Shown: in pieces, positions 32,298 to 41,673 of the stretch | How the letters are laid out: each line of letters starts with the position of its first letter | How positions within the stretch are numbered: position 1 is the first letter of the stretch | Origin: Acidaminococcus hominis | GTDB lineage: Bacteria; Bacillota; Negativicutes; Acidaminococcales; Acidaminococcaceae | Length of the DNA: 64,000 nt | Assembly: GCF_900291475.1 (NCBI RefSeq) | Contig: NZ_OLMM01000004.1 | Coordinates: 261,613-325,612, forward strand | Direction of reading: 5' to 3' | Position numbers and translations under genes: made by a program | Notes under the pieces: generated by a model | The model's input: the letters and a program-made list of their open reading frames with translations, nothing else | Databases searched by the model: none | Told to the model about the DNA's origin: nothing

Positions 32298-33632
32298 ATG
32301 TTCTTGGGCGTTGTTGGTTTTTTGATGGTTGTCATCATTGTGGCAGCCTTGATTCGCGGGAAATCTAACCCCGTACCTCTGTTCGTTATTGTTCCTGTTG
32401 TTGCAGCCCTGATCACCGGTTTCACCCCTGCTCAGATCTTCAAATTCATGTCTGCTGGCGTAGGCAAAACCTGGTCCACCGCTGTACTGTTCATTTTCTC
32501 CATCGTTTACTTCTCCATGATGGGCGATATGGGCCTGTTCGACCCGATGGTAAACTGGCTGGTTAAAAAAGCCGGCAGCAACATCGTTATGGTTACCATT
32601 GCTACCGCCTGCATCGCTGTTATCTCCCACTTGGACGGCGCTCTGGCTTCCACCCTGCTGATCACGATTCCTGCTATGCTTCCTATTTATAAAAAATTGC
32701 ATATGAGACCAGTAGTGTTGGTTTGCATCATCGGTGCTGCCATGTCCATCATGAACCTGCTGCCTTGGGGCGGCCCTGTTGCCCGTACCGGCGTTGTACT
32801 GAACGTCGATGTTAACGCACTGTGGCAGGAACTGATTCCCCTGCAGGGCGTTGGTCTGGTTATCCTGATGATCTTCGCTGCCTACATGGGTGTTATGGAA
32901 AAGCGCCGCGGCGCTGGCCTGAACCCCACTGGCAAGGCTGCTATGCTGTCTGAAGACGAAGACGAAGGCTCCAAGGACGACAACCTGTCCGCTGACGATG
33001 CTGCTTTCATGAAGCGTCCGAAGATGATCTGGTTCAACGGCATCCTGACCCTGGTGGTTATCGGCCTGCTGTGCGCTACCGACATTCCTCTGTACGGCGC
33101 TTTCATGTTTGGTCTGGCCATCGCTTTGATTGCCAACTTCCACACTGCTTCTGAACAAGCAAGAGCTATCAAAATGCATGCTGCTACCGCTCTGACCATG
33201 CCTATGATCCTGTTGGCTTCCGGTATTTTCCTGGGCGTTCTGGACAAAACCGGCATGATGAAGGCTATGGCTCAAATGCTGATCGCTATTGTTCCTTCCT
33301 TCATGGGTGCTCACCTGCAAGACATATTCGGTTTCTTCGCAGTACCTATCGGCATGATGCTGGGTACCGACTCCTACTTCTTCGGTCTGCTGCCTCTGGC
33401 TATCGGTGTTGGTCAACAGTTTGGTGTTGATCCGCACAACATGGCTATGGCTATGCTGATTGGTAAGAACTACGGCGTTATGGTTACTCCTCACGCTGCT
33501 ACCACCTTCCTGGCCTGCGGCCTGGCTGGTATCTCCATCAAAGAACTGCTGAAGTTCTGCACCCCGCGTCTGTGGGTTCTGTCCTGGTTCTCCCTGGCAG
33601 CCGGCGCTATGCTGGGCCTGTTCCACCTGTAA
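32298..33632 (+). CDS. CitMHS-family citrate transporter, copy 2
   Basis: A 444-residue paralogue of the gene at 30261, with about 22 amino-acid differences, concentrated at residues 5-52, around the middle (LLTIVVIGLLCF versus ILTLVVIGLLCA), near 310-345 and at the last ten residues. A 257-bp stretch (30696-30952 versus 32733-32989) is identical at DNA level, while neighbouring segments carry clusters of silent changes, suggesting gene conversion. It has its own citDEF-like promoter module. Start ATG 32298 follows AAAGGAGG. Different affinity or metal preference is possible but not shown. Confidence 0.92.
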   Translation: MFLGVVGFLMVVIIVAALIRGKSNPVPLFVIVPVVAALITGFTPAQIFKFMSAGVGKTWSTAVLFIFSIVYFSMMGDMGLFDPMVNWLVKKAGSNIVMVTIATACIAVISHLDGALASTLLITIPAMLPIYKKLHMRPVVLVCIIGAAMSIMNLLPWGGPVARTGVVLNVDVNALWQELIPLQGVGLVILMIFAAYMGVMEKRRGAGLNPTGKAAMLSEDEDEGSKDDNLSADDAAFMKRPKMIWFNGILTLVVIGLLCATDIPLYGAFMFGLAIALIANFHTASEQARAIKMHAATALTMPMILLASGIFLGVLDKTGMMKAMAQMLIAIVPSFMGAHLQDIFGFFAVPIGMMLGTDSYFFGLLPLAIGVGQQFGVDPHNMAMAMLIGKNYGVMVTPHAATTFLACGLAGISIKELLKFCTPRLWVLSWFSLAAGAMLGLFHL

Positions 33633-33675
33633 GAATCAGTTTCAGAAATAGCTTATAGAAATAAAATAGGTTCCC

Positions 33676-33708
33676 AAAGAGGATGTGCTCCGGCACATCC
33701 TCTTTTTC
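33676..33708 (+). terminator. Terminator after the second citM
   Basis: The 12-bp hairpin AAAGAGGATGTG / CACATCCTCTTT with a 6-nt loop followed by TTTCCTTATT. Confidence 0.85.
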
Positions 33709-33719
33709 CTTATTAGGCC

Positions 33720-34092
33720 CCTCCAAACGTGGAGGGGCTGGCAGTCCGGAGGACTGACTGAGGAAGTTCAATGCAAAGAGGCCCCTTCAGCGGTTCGCGG
33801 CTCGCTGCGCAGCTTCACCCTACGGGTTTGCTTTGCAGGCCGCTATCGCATGGGCCTTATGGACCAAACAGCCATTTGCAGAATTTGTCGGGCTGTTTGG
33901 ATGCGGCCGCAAAGCGTTGCGCTCACATCCAAGAGCATATCCGTAGTTCAAAATGCTCTTGGTTTATGTGAGCCATGTGATAGCCGTCCGTGATTCCGAA
34001 CCCGAAGGGTGAAGGAGAACGGAGTACGGCGAACCACTGCGGGGCTGGCAGTCCGGAGGACTGACTGAGGTAGTTCAATGCAAAGGGGCCCC
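33720..34092. repeat. Dispersed hairpin-rich intergenic repeat, copy R3 with 44-bp direct repeats
   Basis: Two 44-bp direct repeats (33734-33777 and 34041-34084, one mismatch), each with the CAGTCC-gga-GGACTG hairpin, bracket the element. Inside are a forward hairpin CCAAACAGCC/GGCTGTTTGG and, in opposite orientation, CCAAGAGCAT/ATGCTCTTGG with outer stem GCTCACAT/ATGTGAGC matching R1. Sequence related to GGTTCGCGGCT...GGCCGCTATC of R2 flanks the first hairpin, and its inverse flanks the second. The element sits after citM2 and is convergent with the O-antigen ligase gene. Confidence 0.8.
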
Positions 34093-34327
34093 GACCGTTC
34101 CTATCCACTCGTTTTCCACTTCTTGCTGCTAGCAGGGTCTATGGCCCTCTCCTCTGCCCTTTTAGCCGCTTTCCTGCGGTGCCAGGGGAAATGCCTAAGC
34201 CGCTTTCTTCTCCTGCTGAAGGTCTTCCAAAATGCGTTTTTAAGCGTTCTTGGTTTCTCCCCTACCACCAGGTATTATTCTCTCCCAGCGGCTCTCTCAG
34301 AGCCAATTTGGCGCTGCTTCAGGCAGT
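34093..34327. other. Intergenic stretch with no recognised feature
   Basis: Between R3 and the terminator of the next minus-strand gene. C/T-rich on the plus strand. Open frames here lack ribosome binding sites and coding character. No repeats shared with the rest of the window. Confidence 0.4.
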
Positions 34328-34375
34328 AAAAAACCGGGTAAGCTGTACACTTTGGTACAACTTACCCGGTTTTCT
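34328..34375 (-). terminator. Terminator of the folC / O-antigen ligase unit
   Basis: A 17-bp hairpin AACCGGGTAAGCTGTAC / GTACAACTTACCCGGTT (one interruption) followed on the minus strand by a run of T residues, 15 bp after the stop. Confidence 0.85.
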
Positions 34376-34390
34376 TTATTTTCTTTCACC

Positions 34391-35680
34391 CTATGCTTGG
34401 TTATTCTGTTTCAAAAGCCGTTTTTCCGCATGGGCATTTTCCTTGGCGCTGATGTCGTTCATCACCAGCAGCAGGGCATTTCCCGCCCAAAACAGCATAC
34501 CCAGCTGAATGTTGAACAGGGTATAATCCGTCAGGCCGCTGACAAAAATCCCCACCAGGCTGGCCAAATACCCGCAGGCCACGCCCCGGATCCAGGGGGA
34601 AGCCTTCCGATGCCGGATTTCCTTGGCCAGGAGCACCAGCCGGAAGATGACGTACAGAAACAGGAGAATCCCCGGGATGCCCAGCTCCGCCGTAATGTTC
34701 AGCAGCATATTATGCCCGTGGTACATGATTACATCTTCACTGATAAAGAAGTTGTAATTGGGAAAGGCGAACTGGTACCCGTACCAGCCCACCCCCAGGG
34801 GATGGTCCTGGATCATGTCCAGGGAGCTCTGGAGGTACATGAACCGCAGCTCTGCCGAGGTATCCGTTACGGAAAAGATGGACATAATCCGGGCCGCCAG
34901 TTGGTTCCAGCCCAGGTACAGCACCGCCAGACCGCCTCCGATAAAAGGCAGCAGGGCTTTGTGGTAAAAGGCGCCGGCAAACACAAACAGCACCCAGAAA
35001 TACGCCACCCAGTTGCCCCGGGAGAAGGTGAAGATCAAGCAGGCCGTGGACAGCAGGAAAATCAGCACCAGGGACCAGCGGGTTTTGCCGCCCTTTAAGG
35101 GAGCAAAGAGCCCTTCACAGTAGGCCACGGTCATTACCAGGTAGGTCCCAAAGATATTGGGGTTTACCAGGGTGGAAATGGCCCGGCGCTGGAGCTGGTG
35201 GAAGGCCTGGTGGTCAATCCAGTCCGCTTCCTGGAGGCTGTTGCCAAAGAAGTATTGCCACAGCCCGAAAACAGTTACCACCGCAGCGGAAATCATGAAT
35301 ACCTTCATGAGAAACAGGGACCGCCGGCTGGTGCTGGCATAGCGCAGCAGCAGGTAGAAAATCCCCGCTTCCTGGCCCATGACCCACACCCAGTTGAACA
35401 GGCTGGCACCCGGGTTCAGAGACCACAGGGTGCTGACGCCGCTGAGGATAAACAGGGCCCACAGGGGTCGGCTCAGGTAGGAGGGCACCGTGATGGCCGG
35501 CCAGAACTGCCGGGTGCGCACCACATTCACCAGGTTCAGCAAAAAACAAACCAGAAAGGCAATTCCTGCCGCCCACTGGTTCAGGGGCAGGACAAAAATC
35601 AAGACGGCCAGTGCAGCATAGGTAACTTGGTTCAGATTCCAGGATTGGGGCAGTCCCCAGCCTCGTGGTCGTTTACGCAT
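34391..35680 (-). CDS. O-antigen ligase / Wzy-type membrane protein
   Basis: A 429-residue polytopic membrane protein with about ten to twelve hydrophobic segments and a periplasmic loop between roughly residues 290 and 350. FSRGNWVAYFWVL in the middle is the Wzy_C SRG-type motif, and GVGWYGYQFAFPNY with HGHNMLLN follows the WaaL-like pattern (conserved His in the loop). It is probably a lipid A-core:O-antigen ligase or a polymerase. It starts 5 bp after folC, so it is coexpressed with valS-folC or folC. It is distinct from the ligase-like protein at 163-1359. Confidence 0.78.
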   Translation of the reverse strand: MRKRPRGWGLPQSWNLNQVTYAALAVLIFVLPLNQWAAGIAFLVCFLLNLVNVVRTRQFWPAITVPSYLSRPLWALFILSGVSTLWSLNPGASLFNWVWVMGQEAGIFYLLLRYASTSRRSLFLMKVFMISAAVVTVFGLWQYFFGNSLQEADWIDHQAFHQLQRRAISTLVNPNIFGTYLVMTVAYCEGLFAPLKGGKTRWSLVLIFLLSTACLIFTFSRGNWVAYFWVLFVFAGAFYHKALLPFIGGGLAVLYLGWNQLAARIMSIFSVTDTSAELRFMYLQSSLDMIQDHPLGVGWYGYQFAFPNYNFFISEDVIMYHGHNMLLNITAELGIPGILLFLYVIFRLVLLAKEIRHRKASPWIRGVACGYLASLVGIFVSGLTDYTLFNIQLGMLFWAGNALLLVMNDISAKENAHAEKRLLKQNNQA

Positions 35681-35684
35681 TCCA

Positions 35685-36965
35685 TCACCTATCCAATCCC
35701 AGCTCTTTGAAGGTCCCTACCAGGTACAAAGAGCCGCAGACACAAACCACAGCCTCCGGACCCGCTTCGCTGACCGCCCTGTGGTAGGCAGCAGCCAGGT
35801 CCGGCATGGGAATGGCATTTTTGTGAAGCCGTTTGGCCAGCTTTTCCGGAGTTTCCGCTCTGTCCCCGGTATGGGCCAAGACGGTATAGATGGTATCCGT
35901 ATCCCGGAACAGGATCTGGGAAACCAGGCTCACGTCCTTGTCCGCCATCATGCCGAAGACGAAAATCCGGTGGGCGTCAGGATAATAATCGTCCAGGGCC
36001 TTCCGCAGCACCGTCACCCCAGAGGGGTTGTGGGCGCCGTCCAGAATAATGTCCGGCTTTTGGTGGATCAGCTCCAGCCGGCCGGGCCAGCGGGCAGCGG
36101 CCAGGCCTTCCAGCACGGCCTTTTCCGTAAGGGCCGGGTCCTTTTGGGCCAGCACCCAGGCAGCCTGCATAGCAGCTGCTGCGTTCAAAATCTGGTGGGC
36201 TCCCGCCAGATGGATGGTAGCTTCCAGTTCCGTCTGGGGGTTGCGGAAAACGAATTCCTGGGCCGCCATGGTGCTGTTAAGCATCTGGGCGGAAAAATTC
36301 TTTTCGTATTCATAGCAGGGGGCGTGCTGGGCTTCCGCTTCCGCCCGGATGACCCGCAGGGCATCACCTTCTGCTTCCGTAACCACCGGCACCCCCGGCT
36401 TGATAATACCGGCTTTTTGGATGGCAATGGCCTCAATGGTCTTCCCCAGCCGGTCCGTATGTTCCAGAGTCACGTTGGTAATCACAGAAACTTCCGGGAT
36501 AATCACGTTGGTGGAGTCCCACAGACCTCCCATGCCTACTTCAATCACGGCGTAATCCACCTGCTGCTGGGCAAAGTACAGAAAACCCATGGCCGTAATC
36601 ACTTCAAACTGGGTGGGTTCTTCCCCGCCCCCGGCCAGCCAGGCGTCCACTGCCTGCTTTACCTGTTCCGTTACCTGGGCAAAGTCAGCATTGGAAATTT
36701 CCTCACCGTTGATGGTCATTCGCTCGTTGTACCGGACAAAATGGGGGGAAGTATAGGTCCCGGTCTTTTTCCCGGCCGCCATGAGTATCCGGCTCAGGAA
36801 CGTGGCCACACTGCCCTTGCCGTTAGTTCCGGTAATATGAATGGTCCGGAGCTTGCGTTCCGGATGGTCCAGGGCCGCCAAAATGCCCTGGATTCGTTCC
36901 AAGCCCAAATGAATGCCGAACTTGCCCCGGCTTTCCACATACGCTAATGCAGACGCATAATCCAT
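35685..36965 (-). CDS. folC: Folylpolyglutamate synthase / dihydrofolate synthase
   Basis: A 426-residue Mur-ligase-like enzyme adding glutamate to dihydropteroate and folates. The P-loop is HITGTNGKGSVATFLSRIL (residues 43-61). The omega loop/metal site YAVIEVGMGGLWDSTN is near residue 140. The C-terminal domain contains LDGAHNPSG. It follows valS by about 30 bp in the same direction, a pairing common in Firmicutes. GAGAGGTG serves as ribosome binding site. Confidence 0.94.
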   Translation of the reverse strand: MDYASALAYVESRGKFGIHLGLERIQGILAALDHPERKLRTIHITGTNGKGSVATFLSRILMAAGKKTGTYTSPHFVRYNERMTINGEEISNADFAQVTEQVKQAVDAWLAGGGEEPTQFEVITAMGFLYFAQQQVDYAVIEVGMGGLWDSTNVIIPEVSVITNVTLEHTDRLGKTIEAIAIQKAGIIKPGVPVVTEAEGDALRVIRAEAEAQHAPCYEYEKNFSAQMLNSTMAAQEFVFRNPQTELEATIHLAGAHQILNAAAAMQAAWVLAQKDPALTEKAVLEGLAAARWPGRLELIHQKPDIILDGAHNPSGVTVLRKALDDYYPDAHRIFVFGMMADKDVSLVSQILFRDTDTIYTVLAHTGDRAETPEKLAKRLHKNAIPMPDLAAAYHRAVSEAGPEAVVCVCGSLYLVGTFKELGLDR

Positions 36966-36996
36966 TGGTGCAGCACCTCTCTCTAGTCAAATGCAC

Positions 36997-39648
36997 TTAC
37001 AGCTTGCGCAGGGTTTCCATCCGTTCCTTCAGCCCTTGGATCTTGGCTTCGGTTTCTGCCTGTTTGGCTTTTTCTTTTTCTACCACTTCGGCAGGAGCCT
37101 TGGCCAGGAAGCCGGCGTTGCTGAGCTTGCCAGCCGTCCGTTTGGCTTCTTTTTCTGCTCCGTCCAGTTCTTTCTGGAGCCGGGCCAGTTCTTTTTCTAC
37201 GTCAATCAGGCCCTTCAGGGGCAGGTAGACCTTGGCACCGGTTACTACGGCGGTCAGGGCGTTTTCCGGAGCTGCGTCTTCGGCGCCGCCTACCGTCAGC
37301 ACGTCCACGGTACCCAGCCGGCATACGTAGTCGCTGTTGTTCTTGAATACGTCCACCAGTTCAGGATCTGCCAGTACCAGGGCCGGAGCCTTATGGCCGG
37401 GGGCAGCGCCCACTTCCGCTCTCATGTTCCGGATGGCCTTGATCACATCCATCAGGGCGGTCATTTGCTTTTCAGCGGCATCATCCAGCAGGTCGCCGGC
37501 CATATGGGGCCAGGGAGCAATCATGATGCTTTCCCCTTCGTGGGGCAGATGCTGCCAGATTTCTTCCGTAATAAACGGCATGAACGGGTGCAGCAGCTTC
37601 ATGGCATCGCCCAGCACCTGGCACAGGACGGCTTGGGCAGTAGCCCGTTCCGCTGCATCGTCCTTATTGTACAGGCGGGGTTTGATCAGTTCGATATACC
37701 AGTCGCAGACTTCACCCCAGATGAAATCGTAGATCAGGCGGCCAGCTTCACCCAGTTCAAATTTATCCAGATAGGAGGATACTTCGCCGATGGTGTGCTG
37801 CAGCCGGGACAGAATCCATTTGTCTGCCAGGGTGTAGGGGTTCCGGGGTGCCTTGGGATCGTAGCCGTCCAGGTTCATCAGGGCGAACCGGGAAGCATTC
37901 CAGATCTTGTTGGCAAAGTTACGGGTGGATTCAATCCGGTTCCAGTAGAACCGCATATCGTTGCCCGGGGTGTTCCCGGTAATCAGCATAAAGCGCAGGG
38001 TGTCGGCGCCGTATTTGTCCACCACTTCCAGGGGATCGATGCCGTTGCCCAGGGATTTGGACATTTTACGGCCCTGTTCGTCCCGGACCAGGCCGTGGAT
38101 GAACACGTGCTTAAAGGGAATTTCCTTCATGAATTCCATGCCCATGACCAGCATCCGGGCCACCCAGAAGAAAATAATGTCGTAGCCGGTGACCAGTACG
38201 CTGGTGGGATAGAACTGTTCCAGTTCTTCCGTCTTGTCCGGCCAGCCAAAGGTAGAGAACGGCCACAGGGCGGAGCTGAACCAGGTATCCAGGGCATCTT
38301 CATCCTGGTGTACATGGCCGCCGCATTTGGGGCAGCGGTCCAGATCCGTCCGGGAGGCGGTTACTTCCCCGCAGTCATCGCAGTACCACACAGGAATCCG
38401 GTGGCCCCACCAGATCTGCCGGGAAATGCACCAATCGTGGAGGTTGTCCATCCAGTTGGTGTAGGTCTTGGTAAAGCGGCTGGGTACAAACTGGGTCCGG
38501 CCGTCTTCTACGCAGTCCACGGCGGCTTTCACCAGGGGCTGCATCTTTACGAACCATTGGGTGGAAACCAGGGGTTCCACAATATGGCCGCAGCGCTGGC
38601 AGTGGCCTACGGAGTGGGGGCATTCCTCCACTTTCACCAAAAGCCCCGCAGCTTCCAGGTCAGCCACAATGTTCTTGCGGCATTCGTAGCGGTCCTGACC
38701 GGCGTATTTGCCGGCTTCCTTGGTCATCTTGCCGTCCTGGCCGATAACGGTAATCATGTCCAGGTGCTGGCGCTGACCCATTTCATAGTCGTTGGGGTCA
38801 TGGGCCGGGGTAATCTTTACGGCACCGGTACCAAACTCCAGGTCTACATAATCGTCGGCAATAACGGGAATCAGCCGGTCCGTGGTGGGCAGCTTCACCT
38901 TTTTGCCCACAAACTTGCCGTACCGTTCATCCTTGGGGTTCACGGCAACGGCGGTATCGCCGGGCATGGTTTCCGGACGGGTGGTGGCGATGGTCAGGTA
39001 GACCCCTTCTTCGCCGTCCACCGGGTATTTTACATACCACAGATGGCCTGCATCATCCTTATGTTCCACTTCTACGTCACTTAAAGCCGTACGGCAGTTG
39101 ACGCACCAGTTGATCATCCGAGTGCCCTTGTAAATCAGGCCCTTTTCGTACAGGCTCACAAAGGCTTCCCGCACGGCACGGCTCAGGCCTTCGTCCATGG
39201 TAAAGCGCTGGCGGTCCCAGTCGCAGGAAATGCCCAGGGATTTCAGCTGGGTAACGATTCTGTCCCCGTATTCTTCCTTCCACTGCCAAACCCGTTTGAC
39301 GAATTCTTCCCGGCCCAGGTCATAGCGGGTCAGGCCTTCTTTTTTCTTCAGTTCTTCTTCTACCTTGATTTGGGTAGCCAGGCCGGCATGGTCATAGCCG
39401 GGCAGCCAGCAGGTATTGTCCCCCATCATCCGGTGCCAGCGCACCAGGATATCCTGGAGGGTATTGTCCAGGGCATGGCCCATGTGCAGCTTGCCGGTAA
39501 TGTTCGGCGGGGGAATAACCACGCTGAACGGAGGGCGGCTCTTGTCCACTTCCTGATGGAAGTAGCCCTGTTTCATCCAATATGCATACCATTTCTTTTC
39601 CACCGCGGCAGGATCATATACCTTGGGGATGTTGTTTTCTTCTGCCAT
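36997..39648 (-). CDS. valS: Valyl-tRNA synthetase
   Basis: An 883-residue class I synthetase charging tRNA-Val. HIGH-type motif PPPNITGKLHMGHAL is near residue 50, followed by the CP1 editing domain, then KMSKSLGNGIDP near residue 520. A C-terminal coiled coil (LARLQKELDGAEKEAKRTAGKL) binds the tRNA elbow. Cys-rich zinc-like segments occur (CPHSVGHCQRCGH, CDDCGEV...CPKCGG). The gene is preceded by a T-box leader. The ATG follows AAGGAGGAAGAAA. Confidence 0.97.
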   Translation of the reverse strand: MAEENNIPKVYDPAAVEKKWYAYWMKQGYFHQEVDKSRPPFSVVIPPPNITGKLHMGHALDNTLQDILVRWHRMMGDNTCWLPGYDHAGLATQIKVEEELKKKEGLTRYDLGREEFVKRVWQWKEEYGDRIVTQLKSLGISCDWDRQRFTMDEGLSRAVREAFVSLYEKGLIYKGTRMINWCVNCRTALSDVEVEHKDDAGHLWYVKYPVDGEEGVYLTIATTRPETMPGDTAVAVNPKDERYGKFVGKKVKLPTTDRLIPVIADDYVDLEFGTGAVKITPAHDPNDYEMGQRQHLDMITVIGQDGKMTKEAGKYAGQDRYECRKNIVADLEAAGLLVKVEECPHSVGHCQRCGHIVEPLVSTQWFVKMQPLVKAAVDCVEDGRTQFVPSRFTKTYTNWMDNLHDWCISRQIWWGHRIPVWYCDDCGEVTASRTDLDRCPKCGGHVHQDEDALDTWFSSALWPFSTFGWPDKTEELEQFYPTSVLVTGYDIIFFWVARMLVMGMEFMKEIPFKHVFIHGLVRDEQGRKMSKSLGNGIDPLEVVDKYGADTLRFMLITGNTPGNDMRFYWNRIESTRNFANKIWNASRFALMNLDGYDPKAPRNPYTLADKWILSRLQHTIGEVSSYLDKFELGEAGRLIYDFIWGEVCDWYIELIKPRLYNKDDAAERATAQAVLCQVLGDAMKLLHPFMPFITEEIWQHLPHEGESIMIAPWPHMAGDLLDDAAEKQMTALMDVIKAIRNMRAEVGAAPGHKAPALVLADPELVDVFKNNSDYVCRLGTVDVLTVGGAEDAAPENALTAVVTGAKVYLPLKGLIDVEKELARLQKELDGAEKEAKRTAGKLSNAGFLAKAPAEVVEKEKAKQAETEAKIQGLKERMETLRKL

Positions 39649-39661
39649 TTTCTTCCTCCTT

Positions 39662-39895
39662 AAAAAAAATAACCCGTCCCTGTTATAGGACGAGTTGACT
39701 TCGCGGTACCACCTACATTCTCAATTGCTTGAGCACCTTGGAGGCTTAACGCGCCTTGACGGGCAGGGCTGCTGCACCCTGCCGGCTCCCGGACGACTTC
39801 CAGCGGCTGACGTGGATGCTTGCACCGACCGCACCCTCTCTGCAACGCAGCTTGGCTGTACTCCTTCCGTTCATAGCCATTGGTCATATGATATT
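39662..39895 (-). ncRNA. T-box riboswitch upstream of valS
   Basis: On the minus strand the leader ends with the hallmark T-box sequence AGGTGGTACCGCGAAG. A terminator hairpin AACTCGTCC / GGACGGGTT plus eight T residues follows (39661-39696). The 5' part forms a stem-loop-rich Stem I. A GTC codon in GGAAGTCGTCC is a candidate Val specifier, but the pairing was judged by eye. Uncharged tRNA-Val should stabilise the antiterminator and raise valS expression. Confidence 0.9.
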
Positions 39896-39902
39896 ACAGT
39901 TA

Positions 39903-39931
39903 ATTCTAGCAAGCCTCACCAGAAAAGTCAA
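39903..39931 (-). promoter_or_regulatory. Promoter of the valS T-box leader
   Basis: On the minus strand TTGACT (39926-39931) and TAGAAT (39903-39908), 17 bp apart, just upstream of the T-box leader and immediately after the VWA gene. Confidence 0.8.
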
Positions 39932-39942
39932 TGGAGAACGCC

Positions 39943-41667
39943 CTACAGGGACTCGATCTGCCGGCAGAGGATTTTTCCCATGCTTTCGGCCATTTTGTCC
40001 AGCTCATGAATCCGGATGCAGTCCTTGCCGAAGATTTTCCGGGCGTCTTCCATGCCGCCCTTGACCTCGTCGTTGATGAGGCCAATAATCCGAATGCCTT
40101 CCCGGCGCAGGGCCGCCGCCTCGTCCGCCGTATCCGCCACGGCCCGGCCTTCCCGGTACTCGGGCTGGTACAGGCTCCCTTCCTTCCGGAAGGGCCGGTC
40201 ATCGTTGGGCTGGGCATCGGTGAGCATAATAAGGATTTTTTTCGTCTGGGAAAAGTCCCCCATCAGCTGCCGGGCGCCCCGCAGGGCCAGGCCATCCCGG
40301 TTCCAGCCGGTGGCCACGTAGTTAAAGACGTTGGTGCACTTCTTTTTTTCCTCATAGCTTTTAAACAGGGTCAGCACCGTGTAGCTGCGCAGGGTGCTGA
40401 AGGAATACACCTGGTAGGGAATGCCGCACTGGCGCAGGGCCTCGGCAATCACAAAGGCCTGGGAGGCGATGACGGGTTGGGCTTCCCCCCGGGAGGCTGA
40501 GGCATCCAGCATAATATCCACGGTAAAATCCGGGGTAGCCACCACTTCCTGGTTGTAGAACACCCGGGGGTCCTGGAGCTTGGCGGCCCGCCAGACCAGA
40601 CTGGGCACCAGTTCCCCGGCCTTGACCGGCACCGGCAGCTTGGTCCGTACCAGGCGCATGGCGCTGCGGATCTGCTGGGTCAGGCGGATAATGCTCTGCC
40701 GGGCCTTTTCCCCGTGTTCCTTATAGTAGGCCAGGTTCCGCACCCGCTGACGGCGGGCTCCCTGAAGCCACAGGGAGGCTTCCCCGGTGCTGCCCTTGCT
40801 CCCCAGGTGCCCCCGGGTAAAGTGCAGGTGGCAGCCCTTATGGACGCCTACGCAGCAGGCCTGATCGATTTCCAGCTGCTTTTGGGGCGGATAAATGGAC
40901 GTCCCGAAGCAGTGGATGATGTAGTCATAATTTTGGGCAGCGGTCTGGCCGGTAATAATGGCCATGAGCCCGTTATGGGCGTGCTTCCCCGACAGCAGGT
41001 CTTCCGCCTGCTGCTTGGAATATAAAAAATTAAAGATGGATTCCTGTTTTTTGGCAAACTGAGGCACAATCCAGCTGAGGAAATCCCCCAGTCCCTTGCC
41101 GATGATGACCTTTTCCAGGCTTTCCCGCACCAGAAAGTGGGACACAAAGTACTTTTTGGTCAGCTTCCGGAAATGGTCACACAACGTGGCCGTATCCCAG
41201 CTGGGGTCAAAGGCCAGGCTTTGGTACAGGGCCTTGGCCCAGGGGTCGATGAGACCGTTCTTTTCCCCCAGCACCTCGTGCCAACGGGCCGCCTGCATTT
41301 CGTGGGCCACCCCGTGTTTGTCCGCCAGGGTGCCGTTAAAATAGGCCCGGGCGTGCTCCTGCCGCAGCTGGGGCAGCACGGGCCGTACCGGGGCCTCCTT
41401 GGCGTAGGTGGCGTATTCCAGCCCCAGCCACAACAGGTCCGTAAAGGTATCCACCAGGGCGGAATTTTCCATTTCCTGGAACATCGCATGGAGCTGGTCC
41501 GTATCGTAGTATTTCCGGGTGAACCCCACCACGGCATTGAGGTACAGATCCGGTGCCCCATCATCCCCGTAGGCCAGAAAATCCGGCTGGAAGCGGTAGT
41601 CGGCCGAGGTATCCCAGACCATATTCAGCGCCCGCCGGCGCTTGGCATCGTATTTTAGCTTGGCCAT
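39943..41667 (-). CDS. VWA-domain protein paired with a MoxR-type AAA+ ATPase
   Basis: A 574-residue protein with a C-terminal von Willebrand A domain. The MIDAS motif DASAS (IMLDASASRGEAQ) is near residue 375 and the later TD residue (LIMLTDAQPNDDRPF) near 485. The N-terminal roughly 330 residues are helical without a recognised domain. Pairs like this (NorQ/NorD, CbbQ/CbbO, CobS/CobT) remodel or insert metals into protein complexes. The client is unknown; no gas vesicle, nitric oxide or RuBisCO genes are near. It follows the ATPase by 6 bp. Confidence 0.85.
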   Translation of the reverse strand: MAKLKYDAKRRRALNMVWDTSADYRFQPDFLAYGDDGAPDLYLNAVVGFTRKYYDTDQLHAMFQEMENSALVDTFTDLLWLGLEYATYAKEAPVRPVLPQLRQEHARAYFNGTLADKHGVAHEMQAARWHEVLGEKNGLIDPWAKALYQSLAFDPSWDTATLCDHFRKLTKKYFVSHFLVRESLEKVIIGKGLGDFLSWIVPQFAKKQESIFNFLYSKQQAEDLLSGKHAHNGLMAIITGQTAAQNYDYIIHCFGTSIYPPQKQLEIDQACCVGVHKGCHLHFTRGHLGSKGSTGEASLWLQGARRQRVRNLAYYKEHGEKARQSIIRLTQQIRSAMRLVRTKLPVPVKAGELVPSLVWRAAKLQDPRVFYNQEVVATPDFTVDIMLDASASRGEAQPVIASQAFVIAEALRQCGIPYQVYSFSTLRSYTVLTLFKSYEEKKKCTNVFNYVATGWNRDGLALRGARQLMGDFSQTKKILIMLTDAQPNDDRPFRKEGSLYQPEYREGRAVADTADEAAALRREGIRIIGLINDEVKGGMEDARKIFGKDCIRIHELDKMAESMGKILCRQIESL

Positions 41668-41673
41668 ACGCCC

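Noticed and set aside
36991-39084. A 697-codon frame opposite valS
   Set aside because: Antisense shadow of valS with compositionally odd protein (His/Gly/Val-rich) and no start signal.
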